Notes under the pieces: model-generated
Told to the model about the DNA's origin: nothing
Seen by the model: the letters and a program-made list of their open reading frames with translations, nothing else
The model's database searches: none
Position numbers and translations under genes: made by a program
In this document: positions 1-8,416 of the stretch, piece by piece
How the letters are laid out: every line of letters starts with the position of its first letter
Numbering within the stretch: the first letter of the stretch is position 1
Source of the DNA: Streptomyces roseolus
GTDB lineage: Bacteria; Actinomycetota; Actinomycetes; Streptomycetales; Streptomycetaceae
Assembly: GCF_014649855.1 (NCBI RefSeq)
Contig: NZ_BMTV01000006.1
Span: forward strand, 164,798-228,797
Direction of reading: 5' to 3'
Length of the DNA: 64,000 nt

Positions 1-55
1 CCAGCCCCGAAGGCCGCCCCGCCGGGAGCCCGGAGTCCCTGGCCCCGCCCGCCAT
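1..55 (-). CDS. Start of an unidentified protein, cut by window edge
   Basis: Only the first 18 codons are inside the window. The ATG at 55 shares its A with the TGA stop of the upstream gene (TGATG), an arrangement typical of translational coupling, so I infer a third member of the operon that runs leftward from the FHA-ABC gene. The visible residues start MAGGARDSG and are too few to assign a function. Confidence 0.4.
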   Translation of the reverse strand, partial: MAGGARDSGLPAGRPSGL

Positions 56-984
56 CAGCCCTCACCGTCCGCGTCGGGCGGTCGGCTCACGACCTGCGTG
101 GGCGGCGGCGCGGCGACCTTCGCCGGATCCACCTGCGGCACCACCTGCGTCGGCTCGTACGCGACGGGCGCCCTCACCGGCCGCGCCTCGGGCACGGGCT
201 CGGTGGGCGTCGGCTCGGGCACCGGGTCGGGCTCGGGTCCCGGGCCGGGTTCGGAGGCGGGTGAGGCCGTGGTGGGTGCGGGTGCGGGTGCGGGCGAGGG
301 CTCGGCTGCGGGCTCCGGGGCCGGGTGGGCCGACTGGGGCGGCTGGGGCGGCTGGGGCGGCCGGGCGGTGCGGGAGGGGCCGGAGGAGGCCGCGTACGTC
401 GTCAGTCCCACCCCGTCGCAGTAGACCCAGCGCTCGTGCTCCGCGTCGTACAGCCAGACGGACTCGCCGTCGACGACCATCCCGACCCGCAGCCCCCGCG
501 TGCGCCGCCGGAACGTCTCTCCGTCGGCCCGTCCCGCCGTCAGCTCCTCCACCGCCCGCCGGTAGCGCCCCAGGGCGTCCTCGGCGCGTGCGATGAGCGG
601 GCGGGGGTCGGCCGTGCGCGAGAGCGCCGAGCCGGCGGCCGGAGGGTCGTCGGGGACCGCCACCAGGAGGCGCGCGTCCACCCACGCCGACCAGCCGTTG
701 GAGCAGAGCACCCGCCCCCAGTCGCCGGTCCGCTCCATCAGCCGCACCGGCAGGAAGGCGTCCAGCGGCACCGTCGGATACGCCGGGTCGGGCGCCTGCC
801 AGGTGGAGAGGCCGCCGCGGGGGACGACGTGGGTGGGGCGGAAGTCGGCCGCGTACAGACTGTCGGATCCAATATCCGGCATGCTGGATCCAATATCCGA
901 CATGTTGGATCCAGGATGCGGCACACGAAATCCCGGATTCTGAATATTGGATCCAAGCTCCGATCCGGGGTCGGGCACGCTCAC
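55..984 (-). CDS. SH3-like domain protein with repeat-derived N-terminus
   Basis: 309 aa, function unknown. The GTG start at 984 is supported by a strong Shine-Dalgarno AGGAGG seven bases upstream. Residues 1 to about 42 are read from a GGATCC heptamer array and give Gly-Ser-rich heptads (GSNMSDI, GSSMPDI). A compact beta-rich segment follows (about 50-115, with GWSAWVDARLL) that resembles a bacterial SH3-type fold, then a helical stretch, a second beta segment around 170-200 (SVWLYDAEHERWVYC) and a Pro/Ala/Glu-rich tail of about 100 residues. There is no signal peptide or membrane helix, so it is probably cytosolic. It lies 65 bp downstream of the FHA-ABC gene on the same strand and probably shares its transcript. 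The SH3 reading is inference; existence of the gene is well supported by the start site and coding composition. Confidence 0.75.
   Translation of the reverse strand: MSVPDPGSELGSNIQNPGFRVPHPGSNMSDIGSSMPDIGSDSLYAADFRPTHVVPRGGLSTWQAPDPAYPTVPLDAFLPVRLMERTGDWGRVLCSNGWSAWVDARLLVAVPDDPPAAGSALSRTADPRPLIARAEDALGRYRRAVEELTAGRADGETFRRRTRGLRVGMVVDGESVWLYDAEHERWVYCDGVGLTTYAASSGPSRTARPPQPPQPPQSAHPAPEPAAEPSPAPAPAPTTASPASEPGPGPEPDPVPEPTPTEPVPEARPVRAPVAYEPTQVVPQVDPAKVAAPPPTQVVSRPPDADGEG
865..962. repeat. Heptamer repeat array A (GGATCC, 7-bp register)
   Basis: GGATCC occurs at 865, 886, 907 and 949, with a GGATTC variant at 935. All distances (21, 21, 28, 14) are multiples of 7. Fourteen heptamer slots are occupied, most degenerate (AATATCC, GACATGT). 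The array lies inside the first 40 codons of the leftward gene that starts at 984 and is translated in frame. It belongs to the same family as the arrays at 29148, 35745 and 41649. Confidence 0.85.
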
Positions 985-1049
985 AGCCTCACCTCCTGAT
1001 CACACCGCACCGCCGTCGCGCACGCGCACGCACCGCACGCGCCCCGCGC

Positions 1050-3551
1050 TCAGCGACGCATGACGACGGGTTCGTGCCGCCGCAGCAGCCGGGACACGGC
1101 GAAGCCGAGCACCACGCAGAGCACGACCAGCATGCCCATGTCGAAGAGCCAGGCCGCCGCCGTGTGGTCCATCAGCGGATCCGTCGTCTTCTCGCTCGGC
1201 GCCACCGCCCCGATGTCGATGGTCGCGCCCATCGCGGCGAACGCCCACCGCGAGGGCACCAGCCACGCCAGCTGTTCGAGGACCGGAGTGCCGCGGACGT
1301 TCAGGAGCGCTCCGCAGAACACCACCTGGACGATCGCGAGGAGGACGAGCAGCGGCATCGTCACCTCCTCCTTGCGCACCAGCGCCGACACCAGCAGGCC
1401 GAGCATCATCGCGGTGAAGGCGAGGAGGGCCACGGCGAGCGTGATCTCGACGAGCGCGGGCATCAGCACGCCCTTGCCGTCGGGCACGTTGAGCGGCACG
1501 CCGATCAGGGCGACCAGGGTCAGCACCACCGCCTGCACGACGGTCACGGTGCCGAGGACGACGACCTTGGAGGCGAGATAGGCGGAACGGGACAGGCCGA
1601 CGGCTCTCTCCCGGCGGTAGATCGACCGCTCCTTCACCAGTTCGCGGACGGCGTTGGCCGCACCGGTGAGGACGCCGCCGACGCACAGGATCAGCAGCAC
1701 GTTCAGGGTGGACTCGGGATTCAGGCTCCCTTCGGAGAGGGCACGGGCCATGGCCCCCATCACGAACGGCAGCACGATCATGATGGCGAGGAAGGTCCGG
1801 TCGGCGGCGAGCGCGGCGGCGTAGCGCCGCACCAGCGTCCGCAACTGCCCGCCCCAGCTCTGCGCCTTGGGCGGCGGCGCGGGCGCCGGAACCTCCCGGG
1901 AATCGCCGTCGGCCGCGCCGGCCCCGCCCGCCACCGGAGCGTACGGCCGGACGGTGGCGTCCTCGGTGTACCGCCGGTGGAAGCGCGACCCCCGGTACTG
2001 ACCGGCCCAGTCGCGGTCCCGGTCGGTCTCGAACGCCTCGAAGGCCTCCGGCCACTGCTCGAAGCCGAAGAACGACAGGGCGTCGCCGGGCGGCCCGTAG
2101 TAGGCGACCCGGCCGCCGGGGGCGAGGACCAGGAGCCGGTCGCAGACGTCCAGGCTGAGCACGCTGTGGGTGACGACGACCACGGTGCGGCCGTCGTCCG
2201 CGAGTCCGCGCAGCATGTGCATCACGGAGCGGTCCATGCCGGGGTCGAGCCCGGAGGTCGGCTCGTCGAGGAAGAGCAGCGAGGGTTTGGTCAGGAGTTC
2301 CAGGGCGACGCTGACGCGTTTGCGCTGGCCGCCGGAGAGGCTGTGGACGGGCTGGTCGGCGCGTTCCGCGAGCCCCAGTTCGCCGATGACCTCCTCCACG
2401 CGCGCGCGGCGCTCGGCGGCCGCGGTGTCCCCGGGGAAGCGCAGCTCGGCGGCGTACGAGAGGGCGCGCCGGACGGTCAGCTGGAGGTGCAGGATGTCGT
2501 CCTGCGGGACGAGCCCGATGCGCTGGCGCAGCTCCGCGTAGTCGCGGTACAGGTCGCGGCCGTCGTAGAGGACGGTGCCGCGGTCGGCGGGCCGCTGCCC
2601 GGTGAGCGCTCCGAGGAGCGTCGACTTCCCGGCCCCGGAGGGACCGACCACCGCGAGCAGCGTCTTCTCGCCGACGGGGAAGGAGACCTCGTCGAGCAGC
2701 GTCTTCCGCCCGTGGTCGACGGTGACGGCCAGTCGCTGCACGTCGAGCGAGATCTCGCCGGTGTCCGTGAACTCGACCAGCTGCCCGCCGGCCAGGCAGA
2801 ACGCGCTGCGCCCGATGCCGACGATGTCGTCCGCCGTGACCCGCACGGGCTCGACGACGGGCCGCCCGTTGAGGAAGGTGCCGTTGTGGCTGCCGAGGTC
2901 GTGGATCCAGTAGGTGCCGTCCGGGCGGGCGAGGAGCTCCGCGTGGTGCCGGGACACCACGAGATCCGCCACGACGACGTCGTTGTCCGGCGCCCGCCCG
3001 ATCCGTACCCGGTGCTCGGGCAGCGGCCGCACCGCCGTGGGCCGCCGGAAGGTCCCGGTGGCCCCGGGCCTCGACACCCCCGCGGGCCGCGCCAGGTCTT
3101 CTCGTACGAGCTCCGCGTCGGAGGCGATCGCGGACGAGCCGGGCGGGGCGTCCCGGTCCCCGTCGGCCGCGGGCCGCCGCTCCGGGGGCGGAGCGGGCGC
3201 GGGCGGCGGTGGGGGGACGGGTTCGCCGGAGGGCGCGGTGAGGACCGCGCGGGGGCCTTCCCGCGGGTGGCCGAAGCGGAGGACGGTGCCCGGGCCGACG
3301 ACCCGGGGGATCCGTACCCGCACGCCGTCCGCGTACGTGCCGTTGGTGCTGTCGTCGTCGGCGAGCGTCCACTGGCCGTCGGCGGCGCGGAGCACCGCGT
3401 GGTGCCAGGACGTCCGGGCGTCCGTCAGCACGATGTCGCTGGTGGGGTCACGCCCGACGCGGTAGACGCGGCCCGGATCCATCCGCGTCATGACGCCGTC
3501 GACGAGGAGGACCAGGCCGGGCGCGGCGGGCGTGACCGGCCGCTCTCCCAT
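1050..3551 (-). CDS. FHA-domain ABC transporter, ATPase fused to ABC-2 permease
   Basis: 833 aa half-transporter of the ABCG/Rv1747 type. Two FHA domains come first (about 28-90, with GRDPTSD and STNGTY; about 180-245, with IGRAPDND, SRHH and SHNGTF), joined by a Pro-rich linker. The nucleotide-binding domain follows, with Walker A GPSGAGKS at 303-310, signature LSGGQRKR at 405-412 and Walker B plus D-loop LLFLDEPTSGLD near 425-436. After another Pro-rich linker come about six hydrophobic helices of an ABC-2 permease (590-830). FHA domains bind phosphothreonine, so a Ser/Thr kinase probably controls transport (family knowledge). The substrate is unknown. The start ATG at 3551 is divergent from the TetR gene at 3681. 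The gene probably heads an operon with the SH3-like gene. Confidence 0.95.
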   Translation of the reverse strand: MGERPVTPAAPGLVLLVDGVMTRMDPGRVYRVGRDPTSDIVLTDARTSWHHAVLRAADGQWTLADDDSTNGTYADGVRVRIPRVVGPGTVLRFGHPREGPRAVLTAPSGEPVPPPPPAPAPPPERRPAADGDRDAPPGSSAIASDAELVREDLARPAGVSRPGATGTFRRPTAVRPLPEHRVRIGRAPDNDVVVADLVVSRHHAELLARPDGTYWIHDLGSHNGTFLNGRPVVEPVRVTADDIVGIGRSAFCLAGGQLVEFTDTGEISLDVQRLAVTVDHGRKTLLDEVSFPVGEKTLLAVVGPSGAGKSTLLGALTGQRPADRGTVLYDGRDLYRDYAELRQRIGLVPQDDILHLQLTVRRALSYAAELRFPGDTAAAERRARVEEVIGELGLAERADQPVHSLSGGQRKRVSVALELLTKPSLLFLDEPTSGLDPGMDRSVMHMLRGLADDGRTVVVVTHSVLSLDVCDRLLVLAPGGRVAYYGPPGDALSFFGFEQWPEAFEAFETDRDRDWAGQYRGSRFHRRYTEDATVRPYAPVAGGAGAADGDSREVPAPAPPPKAQSWGGQLRTLVRRYAAALAADRTFLAIMIVLPFVMGAMARALSEGSLNPESTLNVLLILCVGGVLTGAANAVRELVKERSIYRRERAVGLSRSAYLASKVVVLGTVTVVQAVVLTLVALIGVPLNVPDGKGVLMPALVEITLAVALLAFTAMMLGLLVSALVRKEEVTMPLLVLLAIVQVVFCGALLNVRGTPVLEQLAWLVPSRWAFAAMGATIDIGAVAPSEKTTDPLMDHTAAAWLFDMGMLVVLCVVLGFAVSRLLRRHEPVVMRR

Positions 3552-3680
3552 GCGTGAATCCTATCCGCCGGGGCCCCGGACCGCCCGGCGCCGGAGCCTG
3601 GGGCGGGGGTGCCGGGCGCGAGTAGGCTGGGCCCGGGGCACCGCGGGGAGCGGCGCCGGACGGACGACGGGGAGGCGGAC

Positions 3681-4331
3681 GTGCCGAAGGGCGTCACGAG
3701 GCGGCGGCCGCGCACCCGCGCGGCGCTCCTGAAGGCCGCACTGGAGGCCTTCGCGGAGCACGGTTTCCACGCCACCACCATCGAGCAGATCTGCGAGCGC
3801 GCCGGGTACACGCGGGGGGCGTACTACTCGAACTTCGCCGGCAAGGAAGAGCTCTTCCTCGCGCTCTTCGACGAGCACAGCGAGCGCACGGTGAGCCGGC
3901 TCGCGGCGTCGATCGACGCGCTCGCGGCGGAGGAGTACACGCTCCCGAGGCTCGCGGAGCTGGCCGCCACGATCGAGCCGGACGAACGCGACTGGTACCT
4001 GGTGACGACCGAGTTCACGCTGCACGCGATCCGCGACCCGCAGGCGGCCTGGGTGCTGGCGCGCCACGACGAGCGGCTGCGGGCCGAGATCGCGCGCGGG
4101 CTGACCCTCGTGCTGCGCCGGGCGGGCCGCGAACTGACCGTGGACGCCGACCGGTTCGCGCGGCTGCTGATCGCCCTGCGCGAGGGCGGTCTGGCGCAGA
4201 GCTACGTGGAGCCGGCGGCGCTGCCGCCGGGCGACCTGGAACGGGAGTTCCTGCCGGCGCTCCTGGAGGCCTCGACCCGCCCCGCGCGCCCGTCTCAGTC
4301 GAACAGGTCCGGATCCGACGCCTCGATCTGA
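3681..4331 (+). CDS. TetR-family transcriptional regulator
   Basis: 216 aa. The GTG at 3681 is chosen because GGGAGG lies 7 bp upstream and the helix-turn-helix begins at the usual distance (TRAALLKAALEAF, then ATTIEQICERAGYTRGAYYS around residues 25-60). The C-terminal ligand-binding half is divergent, as usual for TetR proteins, so the effector cannot be read. It is transcribed away from the FHA-ABC operon (129 bp between start codons) and could act on that shared region. Its 3' end overlaps the convergent aldolase gene by 37 bp, so the two transcripts are antisense at their ends. Confidence 0.93.
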   Translation: MPKGVTRRRPRTRAALLKAALEAFAEHGFHATTIEQICERAGYTRGAYYSNFAGKEELFLALFDEHSERTVSRLAASIDALAAEEYTLPRLAELAATIEPDERDWYLVTTEFTLHAIRDPQAAWVLARHDERLRAEIARGLTLVLRRAGRELTVDADRFARLLIALREGGLAQSYVEPAALPPGDLEREFLPALLEASTRPARPSQSNRSGSDASI

Positions 4332-5101
4332 TCCCACAGCGGCCGGGCCTGGAACCAGCCGGCCAGGTGGCCGCCGATCTGGCCCCGGGTGAGCAGCGCG
4401 GTCTCCCGGTCGATGAGCTGCGGGGTGCCGGCGGCCATCGCGAGAAGCTGTGCCTGGCAGGAGCGCTCCATGGTGACGAACCACCAGACGGCCTCGGCGA
4501 CGGAGTGGCCCACGGTCAGAAGCCCGTGGTTCTTCAGGATGACCGCCTTGTGCCCGCCGAGCGCCTTGGCGACCCGCTCGCCCTCCTCGGCCTCGTTCAC
4601 GACGCCCCGGTAGTCGTCGTGGACGCCGTGGTCCTCGAAGAACGCGCAGGCGTCCTGGGTGATCGGGTCGAGCGGGATCCCGAGGCTGGAGAACGCCTTG
4701 CCGTGCAGGGAGTGCGCGTGGGCGGCGGCGATCGCGTCGGGGCGGGCCGCGTGCACGCGCGAGTGGATGACGAACGCGGCACGGTTCACCGGCCGGCGCC
4801 CCTCCAGGACCCTCCCCTCGTGATCGACGAGGATCAGGTCGGAGGCCTTGATCCGACCGAAGCCCATGCCGAAGGGGTTGACCCAGAAGGCGTCCGGGTC
4901 ACCCGGATCCCGCACGGTGATGTGCCCGGCGACCCCCTCCGAGAACCCGAACCGCCCGAAGATCCTGAACCCGGCGGCCAGTTGCTCCTTCCGGTACCGC
5001 CGCTCCTCCTCGACGCTCCCGAACGTCGGCGGCAGCGGCAGCTCCACCCCGTCGGGCAGCGGCCCGACGGCGGCGGCGAGGGCGGGCGGCACGGCGCTCA
5101 T
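4295..5101 (-). CDS. Class II aldolase/adducin family protein
   Basis: 268 aa. This family contains zinc-dependent fuculose/ribulose-phosphate-type aldolases and epimerases and also eukaryotic adducin heads. Visible marks are the metal-ligand cluster AHAHSLHGKAF (about residue 125), the second histidine region NHGLLTVG (about 190) and the conserved VAGHITVRDPG segment near the start. Length and motif order match full-length bacterial members. The substrate is not evident. Streptomyces members of this subgroup are often annotated as decarboxylase/aldolase without proof. It stands alone, with the TetR gene convergent downstream and DUF3626 upstream on the same strand. Confidence 0.9.
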   Translation of the reverse strand: MSAVPPALAAAVGPLPDGVELPLPPTFGSVEEERRYRKEQLAAGFRIFGRFGFSEGVAGHITVRDPGDPDAFWVNPFGMGFGRIKASDLILVDHEGRVLEGRRPVNRAAFVIHSRVHAARPDAIAAAHAHSLHGKAFSSLGIPLDPITQDACAFFEDHGVHDDYRGVVNEAEEGERVAKALGGHKAVILKNHGLLTVGHSVAEAVWWFVTMERSCQAQLLAMAAGTPQLIDRETALLTRGQIGGHLAGWFQARPLWDQIEASDPDLFD

Positions 5102-5198
5102 GGCGACTCCAGGGGGATGCGGCGGAGACTGCGCGACGCCCCGAGAAGATACCGGCGAGTATCCGATGCATCAACGCATCGGACGGCCGTCTGCCGGG

Positions 5199-6044
5199 TC
5201 AGGAGGCGGGGGCGCCGAAGCGGGCCAGGTGGTGCCAGACCTTCTTGACGTCCTGGGGGTCGTACGCGCCCGACAGGGAGGCGTCCTGGACGATGCGGGG
5301 GGTGAGGAGGCCGTCCTCGGCGATGCGGGCGCCGAGGTCGACGTACTCGGGGCCGCGGAAGGCGGGGTGGCGGCGGAGTTCGGCGACGGTGAGGCGGAAG
5401 CCGGGGTGCCATTCGACGGGGCAGGGGAGGCGGCGGGCGGCCTCCTCCACCCCGGTGCCCCGGTGGCTCGGGTCCAGGACCAGGGCCTCCACGTCCCGCG
5501 CGAGCTCGACCGGGCCGTGGACCTGAGCCTCGACGTAGTCGTCCAGGAGGTCCTGCTCGTCGGCCTCCGCGAGCGCCACCAGCGCCATCCTGGAGGCCAC
5601 GCCGAAGTCCGTCGGCTCCAGGTGGCTGTCGGGGTAGCAGAAGCTCGTCCGCGCGGTCGTCTCCGGCACCAGCCGCAGATGGGCGGAGCCGAAGCGGGGC
5701 GCGGCGCCGTACGGCCGCCGGCGGAAGTCCAGCGCGCCGTACACCGGGCGCTCGTGCGCCGGAGCCTCGTCGTACGCGCCGCCGAAGATGCGGCTCTCCC
5801 AGTTCCAGCGGTCGCCGCCGGGCCGGGCCGTCAGCCCGCCGTTGCCGGTGCCGGTCACGAACTGCGAGCGGTAGACGCCCTCGTCGGCCAACCGGTCCAG
5901 GAAGTGCGGGTGGAAGTTGAGCGTGACCCGCAGGGCCGGGTCGATCGGTCCGCCCGACGAGCGGGCCTCCACGTGCGCCAGGGCACGCCGCCCCGCGTCA
6001 TGGACCGGCGAAGGGACGGGGCGGGGCGCGGAAGTCGTCGTCAT
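5199..6044 (-). CDS. DUF3626 domain protein
   Basis: 281 aa, recognised as DUF3626 from HDAGRRALAHVEARSSGG at the N-terminus, NFHPHF, and the downstream FCYPDSHLEPTDFG and SHRGTGVEEAARRL segments. Function unknown. The conserved His/Asp residues suggest a hydrolase-like or metal-binding core, but that is inference. The ATG at 6044 is preferred over upstream starts because conservation begins there and the residues before it are Arg-rich antisense of the thuA-like region. No good Shine-Dalgarno is visible. The gene is divergent from the ThuA-like gene at 6187. Confidence 0.85.
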   Translation of the reverse strand: MTTTSAPRPVPSPVHDAGRRALAHVEARSSGGPIDPALRVTLNFHPHFLDRLADEGVYRSQFVTGTGNGGLTARPGGDRWNWESRIFGGAYDEAPAHERPVYGALDFRRRPYGAAPRFGSAHLRLVPETTARTSFCYPDSHLEPTDFGVASRMALVALAEADEQDLLDDYVEAQVHGPVELARDVEALVLDPSHRGTGVEEAARRLPCPVEWHPGFRLTVAELRRHPAFRGPEYVDLGARIAEDGLLTPRIVQDASLSGAYDPQDVKKVWHHLARFGAPAS

Positions 6045-6186
6045 GGGGGGAGTCTGCCGGAGGCGACGGGCTTGCGGCGCGAGGTTTTCGCTGGCTACGG
6101 TCGCCGCGCGAGCGGCGAGAAAGCGCTTGCCCCATGGTTGTCGGGCGACCCGCCCCGCAGCCGTTCCTCCGCCCCGGGAGCCCCGC

Positions 6187-6849
6187 GTGCCGCCCACCCC
6201 CGACGTCCTCGTCTACACCCGCACCGCCGGCTACCGGCACGACTCCATCCCCGACGGCGCCGCCGCCCTCACCGGGCTCGCCGCCGCCCGGGGCCGCACC
6301 GCGGAGACCACCGAGGACCCCGACGCCTTCTCCGCCGAGGGGCTCGCCGGCCGCGCCCTCGTCGTGCTGCTCTCCACCACCGGCACCGTCCTCACACCCG
6401 GCGGCCGCGCCGCCCTGGAGGCGTACCTGCGCGGCGGCGGCGCCCTCCTCGCCGTGCACGCCGCCGCCAACGCCGAACCCGACTGGCCCTTCTACGGCGA
6501 GCTCCTCGGCACCCGCTTCGCCGGCCACCCGCCGCTCCAGCCGGGCGCCGTCCTCGTCGAGGACCCCGCCCACCCGGCCTGCGCCCCGCTGCCGGCCCGG
6601 TGGGAGTGGACCGACGAGTGGTACGAGTACACCTCCCACCCGCGCGTGCCGGGCGCCCGCGTCCTGCTGCGCGCCGACGAGGCCGCGTACGAGGGCGGCA
6701 CGCTCGGCGACGACCACCCGCTCGCCTGGTGCCGGACCGTCGACCGGGGCCGTTTCCTCTTCACCGCCCTCGGGCACGCCCCGGAGGCGTACCGCGACCC
6801 CGTCCTCCGCGCCCACCTCGACGGCGCCCTCTCCTGGCTGCTCGGCTGA
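6187..6849 (+). CDS. ThuA-like (trehalose utilisation family) protein
   Basis: 220 aa with the glutamine-amidotransferase-like ThuA fold. Marks are LVYTRTAGYRHDSIPDG at the N-terminus, the GGALLAVHAAAN strand-turn where class I amidotransferases carry their nucleophile, and WEWTDEWYEYTSHPR with DDHPLAWCR toward the C-terminus. In related proteins this domain accompanies sugar catabolism, but no reaction is established for stand-alone members. The GTG at 6187 follows GGGAG and matches the family N-terminus. The stop codon is part of a perfect 16-bp inverted repeat that probably ends transcription. Confidence 0.9.
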   Translation: MPPTPDVLVYTRTAGYRHDSIPDGAAALTGLAAARGRTAETTEDPDAFSAEGLAGRALVVLLSTTGTVLTPGGRAALEAYLRGGGALLAVHAAANAEPDWPFYGELLGTRFAGHPPLQPGAVLVEDPAHPACAPLPARWEWTDEWYEYTSHPRVPGARVLLRADEAAYEGGTLGDDHPLAWCRTVDRGRFLFTALGHAPEAYRDPVLRAHLDGALSWLLG

Positions 6850-6894
6850 CGCACGCGCGCGTACGCCGTCCCCACCGCACGCGCGCGTGCGTCA
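6847..6894 (+). terminator. Terminator after the thuA-like gene
   Basis: Perfect 16-bp inverted repeat, left arm 6847-6862 (TGACGCACGCGCGCGT) and right arm 6879-6894, loop 16 nt. The left arm begins with the TGA stop codon itself. There is no U-tract, as is common for terminators in high-G+C actinomycetes. Confidence 0.7.
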
Positions 6895-6975
6895 CCCCAC
6901 CGCACCCGTCCCCCTTGCGCCCGCGCCCCGGAAGCGGGAGGTTTCCCGTGGGGGCCGACGCAGGAGGAGAAGGCC

Positions 6976-8373
6976 ATGGCCATCGCCACCGTGAACCCCG
7001 CCACCGGCGAGACGCTGCGCACCTACGACGCGCACGGACCGGAGGAGGTCGAGCGGCGGGTCGCCGCCGCCCACGAGGCCTTCCGCCGGTGGCGCACGAC
7101 CCCCTTCGCCGAGCGGGCCCGGCTGCTGCGCGCCGCCGCCGCCCTCCTCGAGGAGGACACCGAGGACATCGCCCGCACCATGACGCTGGAGATGGGCAAG
7201 CCCCTCACCGCCTCCCGCGCCGAGGCCGGCAAGTGCGCCAAGGCCATGCGCTGGTACGCCAAGCACGCCGCGGACCTGCTCGCCGACGAGCATCCGGCGG
7301 AGAGCGACGTCCGCGACTCGGGCGCCGACCGGGCCCGCGTGCACTACCGGCCGCTCGGCCCCGTCCTCGCCGTCATGCCCTGGAACTTCCCCCTGTGGCA
7401 GGTGATCCGCTTCGCCGCGCCCGCGCTCATGGCCGGGAACACCGGCCTCCTCAAGCACGCCTCCAACGTGCCCAGGACCGCCCTGTACCTCGGCGACCTG
7501 TTCCGCCGCGCCGGCTACCCCGACGGCTGCTTCCAGACCCTCCTCATCGGCTCCGCCGAGGTCGAGGCGGTCCTCCGCGACCCGCGGGTGGCCGCCGCCA
7601 CCCTCACCGGCAGCGAACCGGCCGGCCGGGCCGTCGCCTCGGTCGCCGGCGACGTCGTCAAGAAGACCGTCCTGGAGCTCGGCGGCAGCGACCCGTACAT
7701 CGTGATGCCCTCCGCGGACATCGTCCGGGCCGTGAAGACCGCCGTCACCGCGCGCGTGCAGAACAACGGCCAGTCCTGCATCGCCGCCAAGCGCTTCCTC
7801 GTCCACCAGGACGTGTACGAGGACTTCACCGAACGGTTCACCGCCGCCATGAACGCCCTCACGGTCGGCGATCCCCTCGACGAGTCCACCGACGTCGGCC
7901 CGCTCGCCACCGAGAGGGGCCGCGCCGACCTAGAGGAGCTCGTCGAGGACGCCGTGCGGAAGGGCGCCCACGTCCTGTGCGGCGGCTCCCGGCCCGACGA
8001 ACCGGCGCTGGCCCGCGGCTGGTACTACCGTCCCACCGTCCTCACCGGCATCACCGCCGCCATGCGGATCCACCAGGAGGAGACCTTCGGCCCCGTCGCC
8101 ACCGTCTACCCGGTCCGGGACGCGGAGGAGGCGGTGGCCGTCGCCAACGACTCGCCGTTCGGGCTCAGTTCCAACGTGTGGACCCGGCGCGACGAGGACG
8201 TCGACCTCTTCGTCCGCGACCTCCAGGCCGGCGGCGTCTTCGTCAACGGCATGACCGCCTCCCACCCCGCGCTCCCCTTCGGCGGCGTCAAGCGCTCCGG
8301 CTACGGCCGCGAGCTGTCCGGCCACGGCATCAAGGAGTTCTGCAACGCCACGACGGTCTGGCAGCGCGCCTGA
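6976..8373 (+). CDS. NAD(P)-dependent aldehyde / succinate-semialdehyde dehydrogenase
   Basis: 465 aa ALDH superfamily enzyme that oxidises an aldehyde to the acid. The NAD-site motif MPWNFPLW (about 135) is present, the catalytic general base is Glu234 in LELGGSDPY, and the nucleophile is Cys268 in NNGQSCIAAK. FGGVKRSGYGRELS near the end is typical of the GabD/SSADH subgroup, so succinate semialdehyde from GABA breakdown is the likely substrate, though related enzymes take other small aldehydes. Start ATG 6976 follows AGGAGGAGA. No gabT-like aminotransferase is adjacent, so the pathway assignment is inference. Confidence 0.92.
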   Translation: MAIATVNPATGETLRTYDAHGPEEVERRVAAAHEAFRRWRTTPFAERARLLRAAAALLEEDTEDIARTMTLEMGKPLTASRAEAGKCAKAMRWYAKHAADLLADEHPAESDVRDSGADRARVHYRPLGPVLAVMPWNFPLWQVIRFAAPALMAGNTGLLKHASNVPRTALYLGDLFRRAGYPDGCFQTLLIGSAEVEAVLRDPRVAAATLTGSEPAGRAVASVAGDVVKKTVLELGGSDPYIVMPSADIVRAVKTAVTARVQNNGQSCIAAKRFLVHQDVYEDFTERFTAAMNALTVGDPLDESTDVGPLATERGRADLEELVEDAVRKGAHVLCGGSRPDEPALARGWYYRPTVLTGITAAMRIHQEETFGPVATVYPVRDAEEAVAVANDSPFGLSSNVWTRRDEDVDLFVRDLQAGGVFVNGMTASHPALPFGGVKRSGYGRELSGHGIKEFCNATTVWQRA

Positions 8374-8416
8374 ACCCGCCCCCGCCGCACCGCCCCGCCA
8401 CGTCCCGCCGCCCCGC

